Source of the DNA: Hirudinaria manillensis
Taxonomy: Eukaryota; Annelida; Clitellata; Hirudinida; Hirudinidae
Assembly (NCBI GenBank): GCA_034509925.1
Contig: CM067537.1
Span: 5,342,501 to 5,406,500 of the forward strand
Length of the DNA: 64,000 nucleotides
Direction of reading: 5' to 3'
Shown here in pieces: positions 12,901 through 23,792 of this stretch; the stretch's first letter is position 1, and the number at the start of each line of letters is the position of its first letter. The position numbers were made by a program, and so were the translations under genes. Under the pieces are notes generated by a model, which saw only the letters and a list, made by a program, of their open reading frames with translations, had not been told where the DNA came from and made no database searches.

Positions 12901-15550
12901 TCAGTTTTATTGGAGTAATGCTTAAATTACTAGAACTTCAAGTCACCATTTAAATTAAAAAGTTTGGAAGGATTTTTAAATTTGGAACAAGATGGTATTC
13001 AAGATGACGTATTCTGATGACTCCATGACATTGTAAATATAATGCATAAAATCAACTTACATTCCCTGTTTTGCAATTTTTCCTTCAACTTGGAAAGTGA
13101 GAAGTGAACAACTTTTGACCTCCTTTGTTCCAAAAAGCTACTGTCTAGATCATCATCATCATTATCATCATCACCATCACTCCTACTCTTCTTTTTTGAC
13201 TGTTAATTTCAAAGTCACTGGTTTTCAACTAGTATTAATCCCTTGTTAACAAGGTATTTATGAACATTGTTTTGACAAATATGTCATTATTTGGACTTCA
13301 ATGAACTGCTTGATCATCTACAAATTGCATCACGTGCAAGGAATCAAACTTAGAGGAAAAACATTTCTGACCTGAAATATTCTTGCTTTCCTGATCATTT
13401 TACTGTCACTGGTGGCTATTGCTTTATTAGCAGGAATTGAATGTTTCACTACTGAACTTGTGTTTGTTGTTGAATTTTTAATGGTAGAGGAACATGAAGA
13501 GATGTCTTTTGGAATTGGAACTTTGGTATCATCCAGTGATGATGATGATGATAGCTTTGAGACTTGGTTCTGATCATTATAAGTGTCAACAATCTCATCA
13601 AGGTGACTATTTGTTACAACAATGACTGCATCAAACTTGTTTTTGCTGCCACTGACAGTGTTAGCGCCTACATGGCTAATGATGTTAAAATTGTTGTTAT
13701 TATCATTATTTCCCTGATGGTTTGTGATTAACTCATCATCTTTCTCGTCATTAACAATTACATCTGCAACATAATCACCACCACTAATGTCTCCACTGCA
13801 ATCAGATGATGGTAATGACTTTGTCAAACCAAAGGCATCCAATGTCTTCTGCTTTTTCAAGGAGCTGATGATAAAAGATGAAGACATTGACTTTCTTGGT
13901 GATGTTTCAAAAGCTTCTGTGAAATTCCTCTTCTTGCTGTTGGATTGAGTCTCTGGTTTTTGAGATGATTTGGAAATGGTAGGCTTTGAACTTCCTTTTT
14001 CTACAGAAACAGATATGGACTTGCATAGAGATGGTGTTGCAGCATACATTCTCTTGAGGGAAGACTGAAATAATGTTAAGTACATTGCAATTGTTGCATT
14101 ATGATGAAGTTTTTAAGTATTAGTATTTAAGTACATATTGCTCAGTATTACAAGTCTGATGGTGAGATTCTATTTAATACAGTCATAAGTGAGCAACTGC
14201 AATATCAGTACTTAATTCATCAACTCACCTTAATAACAGCAAGCAGAATTTTTTCATTTTGTAGAAAAACTTTCCTTTTGTCCGGCGTGACATTTACATC
14301 AACGGATGCTGTGGATCAAAGTATTCATTCACCATAAGTATAATATTTAAATTAGGACTTATGCACATTTCGTCATAATTATTTTGCAAGTCAATATGTT
14401 AATAAATAAATAAATAAATAATGACAATTAAACAAAAAAAAATATAAGTATCATGATATTAAGCATGTTCAATGAACATTTCTTCATATTATCAACAAAT
14501 TTAGGAAGTCCTTAAAAAATCAAACATCATAACATAACATCAGATCAACTCACATCTGGAAATTCTCAGGTCCAGCACTGCAAATGGATATTGATTTCTA
14601 TTGAATGAATGGTAAACCTCATTGATCAACCTGGAGAGCTTCTGAGAGTCAAAAGGCCTCTGGTTAATGAAGAAGAATTGCCGATCAGAAGAACTACGTC
14701 CTTGACCATGTTCTGCAGAGGATATGAATCCAGTGATGGCAAGATCACGAAGGAAATTGGATATTTTGTCCTGGCCCATAGAAATCTGAAGTTCTTCTAT
14801 GACTTCTTCATCTGGCTGGTTGCAAGAAACAAATTCAATCAAACTGGTCCACTGTTTCATACCAAATACGTCCATTATGTTCCCCTTTATGGAGCTGTTT
14901 CCAGACACCCTAAGAACGGTGGTGGTTGAGCCATTATTTTTAAGAAGATTTGTGATGGTGAGCTTGAGACCAAGCCTTATGAGGCAATAACCAGATATGT
15001 AGTTGACCATTCGTCCAAATTCTCGACTGATGTTCTTCTCCAATTCCTTCCTTCGCACCGGAAGGGTAGAGAACAGATCTTCCACAACCACCGTTGTACC
15101 TTGCTGTCGTGGGCAAATGGACTTTGAGGTGATATTTCCACCGTTATCGAAGCACAATTTTGTCCCAACCTCTGCTGAAATTGATCGCGTTAAAACAGTG
15201 ACTTTGCTCAGGGCACATAGGGAACTCAGTGCTTCCCCTCTAAAACCGTAAGTCCCAATATCTACTAAATCGTCGAAGTCTTTTATTTTGGATGTAAAGT
15301 GTTTAAGCGTAAGCGCCTGGAAATTCTCTTCGTCAACTCCAGATCCATTATCCGCAACTTCCAGCGATTCCAACCCGGACTTGACAAATCTGACAGTTAC
15401 GTTTGTAGCTCCAGCATCTAAGCTGTTCTCTACAAGTTCTTTCACGGCTGTGGCCAGTGTCAAAACTACTTGACCCGAGCATAATCTATGCACTGAAGTC
15501 TTATCAATGGCCTTGATGAGACCTTTAGATTGTACTAATTGATCTCCCAT
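9931..15550 (-). CDS. PMS2: DNA mismatch repair endonuclease PMS2
   Basis: PMS2 pairs with MLH1 to form MutL-alpha, which nicks the strand carrying a mismatch. Thirteen exons: 14554-15550, 14229-14308, 13372-14064, 13061-13199, 12689-12797, 12411-12447, 11936-12066, 11077-11177, 10878-10946, 10539-10576, 10299-10403, 10060-10095 and 9931-9993. They join in frame to 865 residues, close to the usual ~860. The N-terminal GHKL ATPase shows [14 protein letters not shown] (catalytic Glu 41), DNGSGV, GFRGEAL and NVTPDKRK. The C-terminal endonuclease shows [12 protein letters not shown] (from Asp 703), ASRACR (Cys 816) and [10 protein letters not shown] (Cys 847), so the metal site is intact. The middle (about 360-640) is disordered and Ser/Asp-rich, with QKTLDAFG near residue 431 resembling a PCNA-binding motif. 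All junctions are phase-consistent. It converges on protein A. Confidence 0.97.
10762..10865 (+). repeat. Dispersed ~100-bp repeat, copy 2
   Basis: It begins TTTTGAGAAG and carries GGTGCAAATTAACAAA. It lies in the PMS2 intron just downstream (minus sense) of exon 9. See copy 1 at 9803-9905. Confidence 0.7.
14401..14421 (+). repeat. (AAAT)n microsatellite in a PMS2 intron
   Basis: About five AAAT/AATA units between PMS2 exons 1 and 2. Confidence 0.8.
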
Positions 15551-16793
15551 AGCTTTAAAATTTATTTGTAAATTCTTTTAACGTTACTTCTTTTTATACT
15601 CGTCTAGTTCCAATATTGATTCCAACCCAATGATGATTACCGCCTTAGGATAATGTTTATATTTTAAAAATGGATTGGAAAAAGTGAACGAATAATTTTC
15701 CTTTTTAAATTTTTTATATTGAGAGAAGTGCAATACACTACAATACATTTTTATATAAAATTTCTAAATAGTAATTTGATTATCAAACATTTAATTTTTG
15801 AAACTATATTTCGGCTATATACTACAAAATCAATAAAGCGAAGGGGACTTTGTTGGATAATGTCAACATAATAATATCACGTAGTATACTCAAGAAACCA
15901 CCGATATAACATCAATAAATTTAATGAATCTGATCACAAGAAAACCAGTAACAGAAACTGAGTAAATCTTCATATACCTTAAATGAGAAGCATTGCAATT
16001 TTATACAATCTGGAGGGAAGGGCCGAAGCTTAGTGGAAGAAATATTTGAGAGGGCCAAGAACTGGCAAAATGTATGAAAATATTTCATTTAAAGGTTAAT
16101 CTGCCTATCCCAAAAAATCAAGCTTAAACAATTTTTTTATGCGTGGCCCCTACCCCAGGCCCCCTTCCCTAGATCCGCCAATGAATCTAAAGTTGCAGTC
16201 GAATGTTTTTCTGAGAATAAAATGTGAGGAGGAATTCTTCTAATTCCTTAATCCTAAAATTGATTAACATTATCAGATGCCTTAACGAATCCCGAGCTTT
16301 TAAACGAATTTTTAGTTACTCTACTCGGACCAAGCTGCGGGCGTGGCCCTGCGTTATTTCGCAAGCCAGAACGGGCGTGATCACGAACCAAACCCGGTGA
16401 ACTAGCGCACGGCTTCGTTCGACAACACGCTACTACTTTGCATTTTAAGCGAGTTAATTACATGGTTATATTAAATCCACACACACATACTCATAGCCAA
16501 CGTCCTCATAATGTTAAAATAATGAAGCATACGTTTTCACAAGAAAAATAGCTCCTGTCATCTGGCATTTACAACTCACAAATTTGAGGTCGATTCCAGC
16601 ATAGCTGGAATGAATTTTATTACCAAAACCGAAATTAAATAAACCTGGATTTGATAATTTCTGACCTCTGTGAAGTCAAAAACAAGAATGTCTGTATGCT
16701 CGACAAGAATCGCTAAATGCGTTATTTAAGAGAATTACCATATAAGTTAGTCCTATTGCATATTGTCGTGGTAAAGTAGGAGCCTCGAAGCCA

Positions 16794-16972
16794 TCATCCG
16801 CCACTTGACGCCAGATAGAAAAACTTGCCGCAGCAAGCTGAGATTATGTTGCGTCCAATCTTCCGTCCGTAAAGAGTGGAAGCATCACAAACTCTACTGG
16901 ATGCTTTTTTGAGTTTCTTACTTTTTTGATCGTTGTTTCCTCCTGACGTCCAACGGCGAATAACTCGTAAGT
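16794..16972 (-). CDS. Candidate exon, basic peptide (minus strand)
   Basis: A minus-strand frame of about 60 codons opens after a CTTAG acceptor-like site at 16972 and ends at the TGA at 16794. It contains TSGGNNDQKSKKLKKASSRV and then GRNIISACCGKFFYLASSGG. It lacks an ATG, so it would have to be an internal or last exon. A TATA-like box and a GTGAGT donor at about 17205-17269 on the same strand could be its promoter and first exon. The link is unproved and the frame may be chance. Confidence 0.2.
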
Positions 16973-17210
16973 CTAAGTTAATGAATATTCAGGAAAGGTG
17001 AGTAGAAGCAGGAGCGGTTACAAGGGAGGACATTCTTGTTTCTGCTGACGCGAATCGGCGTCGAGTTCAGCCCATTCTGAAACTCGTAGTCGGACGGTTT
17101 TTGAATCCCATGAAGAGATGAAGTCGAGACCGATTCCTGAAACGACTAAATAGATTGAACGACCAAAAATTGCCAAAACAAAGAGAAAATAAAACAAAGC
17201 AGACACTCAC

Positions 17211-17269
17211 CGCACAACCGGCGAACGGTTGATGCATGTTTCTGCGTAGTTACGAGAACCTTTTATAGT
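17211..17269 (-). promoter_or_regulatory. Candidate minus-strand promoter with short first exon
   Basis: Read on the minus strand: CTATAAAAGG at 17260-17269, then about 30 bases later CATCAACCG, then TTGTGCG with GTGAGTG (donor at 17210). A TATA box, start region and strong donor at this spacing look like the start of a transcription unit with a mostly non-coding first exon. Confidence 0.3.
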
Positions 17270-18697
17270 TTCCTTAGTGCCACGTTGACAAGAAATGTGC
17301 GGAGAATTATAAAATTAATTAATTGTACCTATTATTATTTTTAAGCTAAATGAATAATAATTCCATGTTTAATATCAATCTTTTTATATACGTTAAAAAT
17401 ATGCTTTAACTTAGAACATGTAACATTGTGATATTATTACATTGTAACAAGCATGAGATTGGCTCTCTCAATGATTGAAAATATATAAAATTTGTTGCGT
17501 ATTGGTGTACATTTTGTAATAAGCGCCAATAAGCATATAAACGTATTCGCATCAAAATTCATAAATTGGCAAATGTCGAATGTTGATGTTGCATTTTTAA
17601 TTTGGAAAGCACTGAAGCAAAGGACTCAATAACTTAGTGACTCAGTGACTGCGATGTACGTAGGCCACGTAGGCACGTAGATCCTTTAAATAGAACAATT
17701 ACGTCACCAGACGATTATAAAAAAAAAATAAAAAGTATCGATCGATTCAAGTGAATTTTTAGCTTGTTACTAAAAATAAAGCTACTAAGTTGCAGGTGGA
17801 GTTTGTCCCATGCATGATTTTATAATTATTTCTCTGTCTTATTAATTTAATTCAGTTTAATTCATGTTCCAAAGCTTTTTTTGTTCAACGCTCACTTTCA
17901 AAATTTTTTTTTGATTGTACGTCAGTATCACTAGCCTCCTATATCTCAACTGTTTGTAGTCTGTTTTCAGCCAAAGGATTTATGACGGATAGTTTATGTT
18001 ATTTCAGTTTTTCAGAAGACGAACCCTCACACAGTTTGATGTTCTAACCTGATGCTGCCTTTTTCGTTTAGCACTAAATAATCAAAATTCAGAGGTCAGC
18101 CAAACCGACCAATAGTCCTCTACCCCAGTCCTTTTCACCCCCAAAAAAGTTATCTAATTGAGTTACGATCACATTGATGCTTAGTTCTACTATAAGAAGG
18201 AGATGGGATTTAAACAAATTAATTAATACTGTGATAGGAAATACATTTGAAGTAAACCGAGGATGACATAATTTTTACCAAAGTCTAAGAGAAAAATATA
18301 TGTTAAATACTAGAGATAAAGATCATTTCTCGCCCTCTCCAGATCTGATTTTAGGCCTTCGTTTGGGCTCCTTAAACACTTCTTTACGATTGTCAGCGTG
18401 TGGTCTCCCCTTATTAACCAAACTAAAAGCTACTAAAAGCAGAAGGATCTGACCAAGATCACAGCAGACCTAGTAATGGGCCAAGTCTAAAGTTACGAAA
18501 GATAGATGAAGGAATATAAAGAAAGTGTAAACCTTGACAAGGAGGTGATGTAGGGCTTATATTGCAGACAATAAAACAAAACTGTCAGAAGAGTAAGATG
18601 AAAAAGCAAAATTTCGATTGATTTGGAGATTTTTCGATATAGACAAAGAATTAGTTTTAAGCCCCTTATAAAAGCTCATGAGAACATTCGCACTTGT

Positions 18698-18890
18698 CTA
18701 ATTTATCTTGTTACAGCTATCACATGGCTCCTGTTTGACAATTTCACCCCTACTACCTGTTCGATATGCTTCAAGTTTCCAGCATAATGAATCACAGTCA
18801 TATTCCGCATTAGCTTTGCATGCCTTTAGTTTTGCTTTTTGTTGAAAATTGATGCAGTAGTGAGTCTCGTGGGCTATACACGACCTGGAA
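18698..18890 (-). CDS. Candidate Cys-rich last exon (minus strand)
   Basis: After a good acceptor (TTTTTTCCAG) the minus strand reads SCIAHETHYC, then KACKANAEYDCDSLCWKLEA, then EPCDSCNKIN and a stop at 18698. This gives seven Cys in about 62 residues. The composition is that of a small secreted disulfide-rich peptide or the tail of a larger ectodomain. The frame needs an upstream exon ending in phase 2, which I could not find. About 50 bases upstream another minus-strand frame (MDQISESTITLLGFIEITVF onward) encodes a hydrophobic helix, but its donors do not fit. Function unknown. Confidence 0.3.
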
Positions 18891-19811
18891 AAAATGTATC
18901 GGTTTGTCCGCCTGAGGTTCACAAAGGATCAGTCGTTTAATGTGAGTTTTAAACATCTAATAATTTTATTTTTGACTAAGACTCCAAAGGCGAAAACTGT
19001 GATCTCAATAAAACCCAGTAACGTGATAGTACTCTCAGATATCTGATCCATTCTCATACCTAATTTCGTGCGATTTTCAATTAAACCTTTCAAGTCGGTG
19101 AGTTGCCTGCAAGCATCAACATTGGACAGTCAAGCCAAATCGGAATCCTTGTCCAACGGAATTTAATCTCCCGGTAGGAAATTAGATTTTCTTCGGCAAT
19201 GTTTGAGCGCGTGTCGATGTCGAAATTAGTTCTTAAAATAAAAACTTGGAGAAGTGGATTGAGGACATCCTTACGATAGATTTAGAACTTTTTGCATTGT
19301 GCAGATATACCACGATTTACGAGGTAAATGTCTCTCACTTCTGTTAAATGTTAATTTCTGGTGAAGATGCAATTTTCTTTGGTATGCTATTTTTTTATAA
19401 ATTAGTATCTTGTTTATAATTGTTTTTAAATTTCAAACTTCAGAAAAACTACTCGTAATTTAGTGACCTGCTCCTAATGATCTTTTTTCAGTAATGTAGT
19501 CTCGATTTAAAAACAAAACAATTGATCTATCATAAACTTAATCTTTTAAGTTATTGTTTGAGTGTTTGCCAGCTGCTTTATTGTCAGCCTTTATTATGTT
19601 AAAACATTTGATGCTCGTTTGTGTATAGGCTGAGGATGAGAGAAAACAATCAGTAACTGATATATAGTAATACTGAAACTAACAGTAAAAGTGTCAAACA
19701 GATAACATTACAACATCTCAATCATGAATGTTTGAGTGAATATCATTGTTCCCTGTAATTTTTTTTTTGCTTCTGTAAAAGATGTTTAATGTCTAAATAT
19801 AACTTTTAGAC

Positions 19812-21995
19812 ATGAAATCCCATTCAGCCGTGAAAGACTCCAGAAACTCTTCCATCGATGATCACTACCAACAATGTACTTACAACCAGGCTAATCTTAA
19901 AAAGAGAATACGCTATTACACCCCTCAACCCAGCATCAATGAAAGCTTCGTTGAGTCAGTCAATGCCTCGCTTTCCAAATTCAAGATTGGCTCAGACCAC
20001 GAGCAAAATACCAGGGATTCTGACTGCAGCAGTGACCAAAGAAGCAAGTCCGAGGTGGTGACATGTTTCAAAAACTTTTTTGAGCCAAGCAAGGTCGTCC
20101 AAGGAGCAATGAGGACGCAGTCTCTTCTCAGACGATGTTACACTCCAAATCCTGGATTCGAATATAGGATTGAAATCTCTCCTAAAGAGGAAACGAAAAC
20201 CAAAAAGCAACTTCCAGAATTACCCAATAGGATATTGACATCAGATCGGTATCGTTCTGAAACTCATAACATCATCAAACAGTTTTCATCACTTTCTAAA
20301 ACATCGCTTCAAAATGTCAACTTTTTCGGGTTCAAGAAACCGATTAAAGAGCGTCCAAAATTAGACGCAGTGGTTGACATAAAACACGATGAAATAGGAC
20401 ATCGACAAGTTTTACCAACGAACAGTTTGTCTCCTGCAATCGCTTTTAAAGCAGAGAAAGAAAGCAAGAGTGGGTATCATGGATGGAACTTGATCATTAT
20501 ACTTTTCCTATTGCATGATTATTGCAGTGTTAATTTCTCTAAATTTTATTAACTCAGATGCTTATTATATTCCCATTATTTAAATAAGCCATGGGTAACC
20601 TTTTATACCAGGTTTTCTTTCAATTGACATTAAATTGCATATTTTCTTCCGATTAAACATTCTCTTCTTATTAGATTTTTTGTACGATATGTACCTGAAA
20701 AAAGCAGAGGATAGCCTTGAAGAATTTGAAATTAAAAAGGAAACGTCCAGTCTCCCTGAATGTCTGAGGCAATTGGATCGATGCATAGGTTCAATGAAAA
20801 ATTATTGCACACTTTTAGTTTTTCAATATTTGATTATAAATCGACGATTTAATCGCTTACGTTTGATTATAAATTCAATGAAGACGTATTTCTTTAATTT
20901 GTGATAGAATTTTACGAACTCGCGTTGAAGACACTCGGTGGAGACAAAGACAAGGAAAACTCGAGAATCCTGTTGCGAGCAAAACAAACCAAACTCATTT
21001 TGAAAAAGCGTCATATATGGAAGATCAAAAGCAGTCAACGGCCTTCTGTTGCCACTAGTGAGGATGACAAAAACGACGGCCGCAGCCACGAGAAGAAAAT
21101 TCTCAATGCTCGGGCATTCAGACTGAAGGACGACAATGTTTTGAGGGAAAGATTTGCATCTCAATCGAGACCGTATTCTGCAATTTCAAACAGATCTCTG
21201 CCAGTGAACCCAAAAAATGTTTTCAACCAAAATTGCGCAGATTTCAATAGTCTCGTTAACACTAGAAATGGCTGCCGAAGAGATACTGCTTCAGACAACG
21301 CTTTTCAGCCCGGTAGGATCAAAGTCTCTTCCAGGGAAGATTTGAATAAGCGAAATGTCGACAAGATTAGTTCTGCTAAGGTCGACTCCCTGACTTCGGT
21401 TGATGTGATGAGCAGAAGGAAACTGCCTCGAATCCCGGAATTCAGAGTTCATGAAACCATCGATATCAACAGTCGCCGATATGGCAATGAGCAGCCGTTT
21501 GTCAAAATTTCGTTAGTCTGATGAAAATGGCTAAAAAATGGTCGTCATTGTTTTGTAGATCGTTTTGTTAGCCCATTTTTCAACTTTGACGATGATCAAT
21601 TTCATTTTTAACTAGGGAAATTTAAATGAACAAAATAATAATTCCTGTTTTAGTTTTCTATGTTAAGTCACTTTAGTTAAATCTTGCAAGTTACAGCCCG
21701 ATACATCGATTACTTCAGTCATTTTATGTTTTATTTTGTTATACGTTGCCTCTCTAGACCCAAGGCCCTGACGTTTTTTGTTGTTACTATAATCGTTATT
21801 GACTTGAGTAAGTTTGTTACTATTGATATTATTAAATTATTTTAAAGAAAGTATAAAAGAATTAACGTTCTTTCATGCGGCAGTAACGGCATAAGTCGTG
21901 ATTGCTGCCCGGCCTGCAAAACAGCCAGGGAGCGCCCTCGGATGGGAACGCTGAACAAATTGGGATCGGTTAAGAAGTGCATCCCATCGGGATAA
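19812..21995 (+). CDS. Unrecognised, mostly disordered ~495-residue protein
   Basis: Exons 19812-20469, 20675-20788, 20908-21511 and 21884-21995 join in frame to 495 residues. The ATG at 19812 follows an acceptor (TTTTAG), so a non-coding 5' exon is likely. The protein is Lys/Arg/Ser-rich and low in hydrophobics, with a few more ordered blocks: RCYTPNPGFEYRIEISPKEE, LPELPNRI, YDMYLKKAEDSLEEFEIKKE, EFYELALKTLGGDKDKENSR and RRKLPRIPEFRVHE. The proline motifs LPELPNR and LPRIPE repeat at both ends. If the 21511 donor is not used, exon 3 runs to the TGA at 21519-21521 and the protein is 461 residues. The spliced form ends in DCCPACKTARERPRMGTLNK onward and is followed by AATAAA, so I favour it. 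No signal peptide or membrane segment is seen. The family is not recognised; nuclear or cytoskeletal scaffold roles are only guesses. Confidence 0.7.
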
Positions 21996-22065
21996 GTAAA
22001 GCACTCAAATGATCGGGTAAATGCAAATTGCATATATACTAAGATTAAGGTGTGTATGTTATTGA

Positions 22066-22071
22066 AATAAA
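22066..22071 (+). promoter_or_regulatory. Polyadenylation signal for the 19.8-22 kb gene
   Basis: AATAAA lies 71 bases after the stop at 21993-21995. I saw no AATAAA between the alternative stop at 21521 and this point, which supports the spliced last exon. Confidence 0.5.
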
Positions 22072-22089
22072 ACAAACGCTCATTATAAA

Positions 22090-22760
22090 AGCTTAGTTTT
22101 ATTTTTAGTTGTATCCATTTAGTAAACTTTCTTTATGTGTAATTGTTGAAAATCCGCCTCGTAGCTCGCCAACAAAGATGCATTTGTGACTACGCCTCTT
22201 ACGCCAACTTCTTTGGGGAAAAGGTGCATTATGTATCCTTCCGCTTCCAAGGATACAGATCTATCGACAGATTTGCATACTTTATTCGTTACCATATTCT
22301 AACCTAGCCTTCCTCAGAATCCTCAACTCCACCAGAATGATGGCATCCCTCGGCATATCCGGTCTCTGCCGCTCTCTATTAGCACCTGATCGTAATGCCT
22401 TATCCATTCTAAGTCGGCAGCGAGAGTCCAGTTGTTAATCTCTGTAAAGATGTCTCTATTTGGGGTTTGGAATTTCTTTTTGCAGAGGCGTGCAGCGGTC
22501 CTCGCGTTGAAAATTTTCCATGATTTTGTTTTAGTGAGCGAATTTTAAACTTCTGCTTTTGTGATCTCGCATACTTCTCACACTACTGGTTATGTCGTCA
22601 TGTTTACCGACCGCTGGCAAGGGCATATTGGTAAGCACATACTGCAGTGTTTCTCTCCAGCCGCAAAACCTGCATTCGGTATCTTCCACCAGGAAGCGCT
22701 TCCGAAAATTGTTCCTGGATGGCATCTGGTCCTACACCGACTTTGTTGCGTATAACGTTT
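22090..22760 (-). mobile_element. Decayed non-LTR retrotransposon 3' end (restriction-like endonuclease type)
   Basis: On the minus strand a stretch reads LPSRNNFRKRFLVEDTECRF followed by CGWRETLQYVL. This matches the C-terminal zinc-knuckle region of site-specific or R2-like non-LTR elements (CxxC then a Leu/His block), but the expected His and second Cys pair are degraded. Further on, INNWTLAADLEWIRHYDQVL and then LFPKEVGVRGVVTNASLL resemble the restriction-like endonuclease domain. Frames shift and stops interrupt, so it is a dead, 5'-truncated copy. Clade assignment is tentative. Confidence 0.65.
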
Positions 22761-23792
22761 AATATATGCTATAATGTATAATAGCTGTTTAATAATGTAC
22801 AATATATATTTAATAATAATAGATGCCTGGATGCTAGAAACTGCAGACATGTTACTGTATGTTATGTATGTATGCATTAAATAGCGATAAATGACAACTA
22901 CAATGTACTACTAATTTTTTTAAACCCAGTCCTGGAACGAGGACAAAAAAGATTTGGTTCTCCATAAAATTTAATTGAATACTCCTGGGACATAGGGAGA
23001 ACCGTTTATATGATGTACGTTCCCCCACCATCCTATTCAAGATCAATGACTGTCTAGATAGCCAGCCTACGACAAAAAAATGATCATGGAGTATTAAATG
23101 TTGAATTTTGGTTTGCTTTTTGTTTTTATTGAATAGAATCACAAAAATAATATCGTCTAAAGCTTAAAAAGCACATCAAAAAGATATAATCTCGTTATGG
23201 ATAACCTATAATGGGAGCCCATTTTTATGTAAAGAACAAGAAAGAAAAACAACCATTAGGGAAGTGCGTTGACGTTCCTGCTTTCAGTGCACCTGTCAAT
23301 CAAAACGTAAGTGGAATATTCCATTGATTTAAAAATTAATCCAAATTTTTTAGATATTTCATTTTAAAAGAAATATGCTGGTTTAATTCAATTTAGGACG
23401 TTTCGTATTTCGAAACATTTGCTGTTCCTAGTTAAATTAGCGCGAAGATAATCGCATACTCAGGCTAACGACATTGTATTTTAAACTCGCAGTTAATTTT
23501 TATTAAAAAAATATGTTTAAGAAAATTTATGATTGTTAAGAGTGCTAAATAAAATACCTAAAATACCGTAACTTTAAAATCTTCTCTTTCTACTCTGTTG
23601 CCGTTATCAATTGTTTTGGGTAGTCTATAATAGGCCTCCATCAATGTTCTCTTGTGCTTTTAATTCCTATCCATAACCGTTTTTGTCCCTTTTTAGATTT
23701 TATATACCAATTGGGTCGTTGGAGTTTTTATACGTATTGCGTTTAGTAGGATTGCCGGACTCCTGAAAACGAAAGTTCGGAAGCTCGGAAAG

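Larger units (their letters stand above)
15551..19811. other. Long gene-poor stretch between PMS2 and the 19.8-kb gene
   Basis: I find no complete gene. It contains the PMS2 promoter, two minus-strand exon candidates (16794-16972 and 18698-18890, separate entries) and a TATA-like box at 17260-17269. A GAG/GTAAAT donor at 19323 could end a non-coding first exon of the plus-strand gene starting at 19812. The rest is AT-rich sequence with no recognisable feature. Confidence 0.5.
21996..23792. other. Intergenic region with retroelement relic and AMBRA1 5' region
   Basis: It holds a polyadenylation signal at 22066-22071, a decayed non-LTR retrotransposon tail on the minus strand (22090-22760) and, from about 23150 on, the presumed promoter and 5' UTR of AMBRA1. 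Nothing else is recognisable. Confidence 0.5.

Noticed and set aside
14609..14929. 106-codon plus-strand frame inside PMS2
   Set aside because: It is the antisense shadow of PMS2 exon 1, whose ATPase motifs are unmistakable.
17018..17206. 62-codon minus-strand frame with hydrophobic start
   Set aside because: It begins at a GTG that is itself part of a splice donor (GTGAGTGTC), so it is more likely intron sequence.
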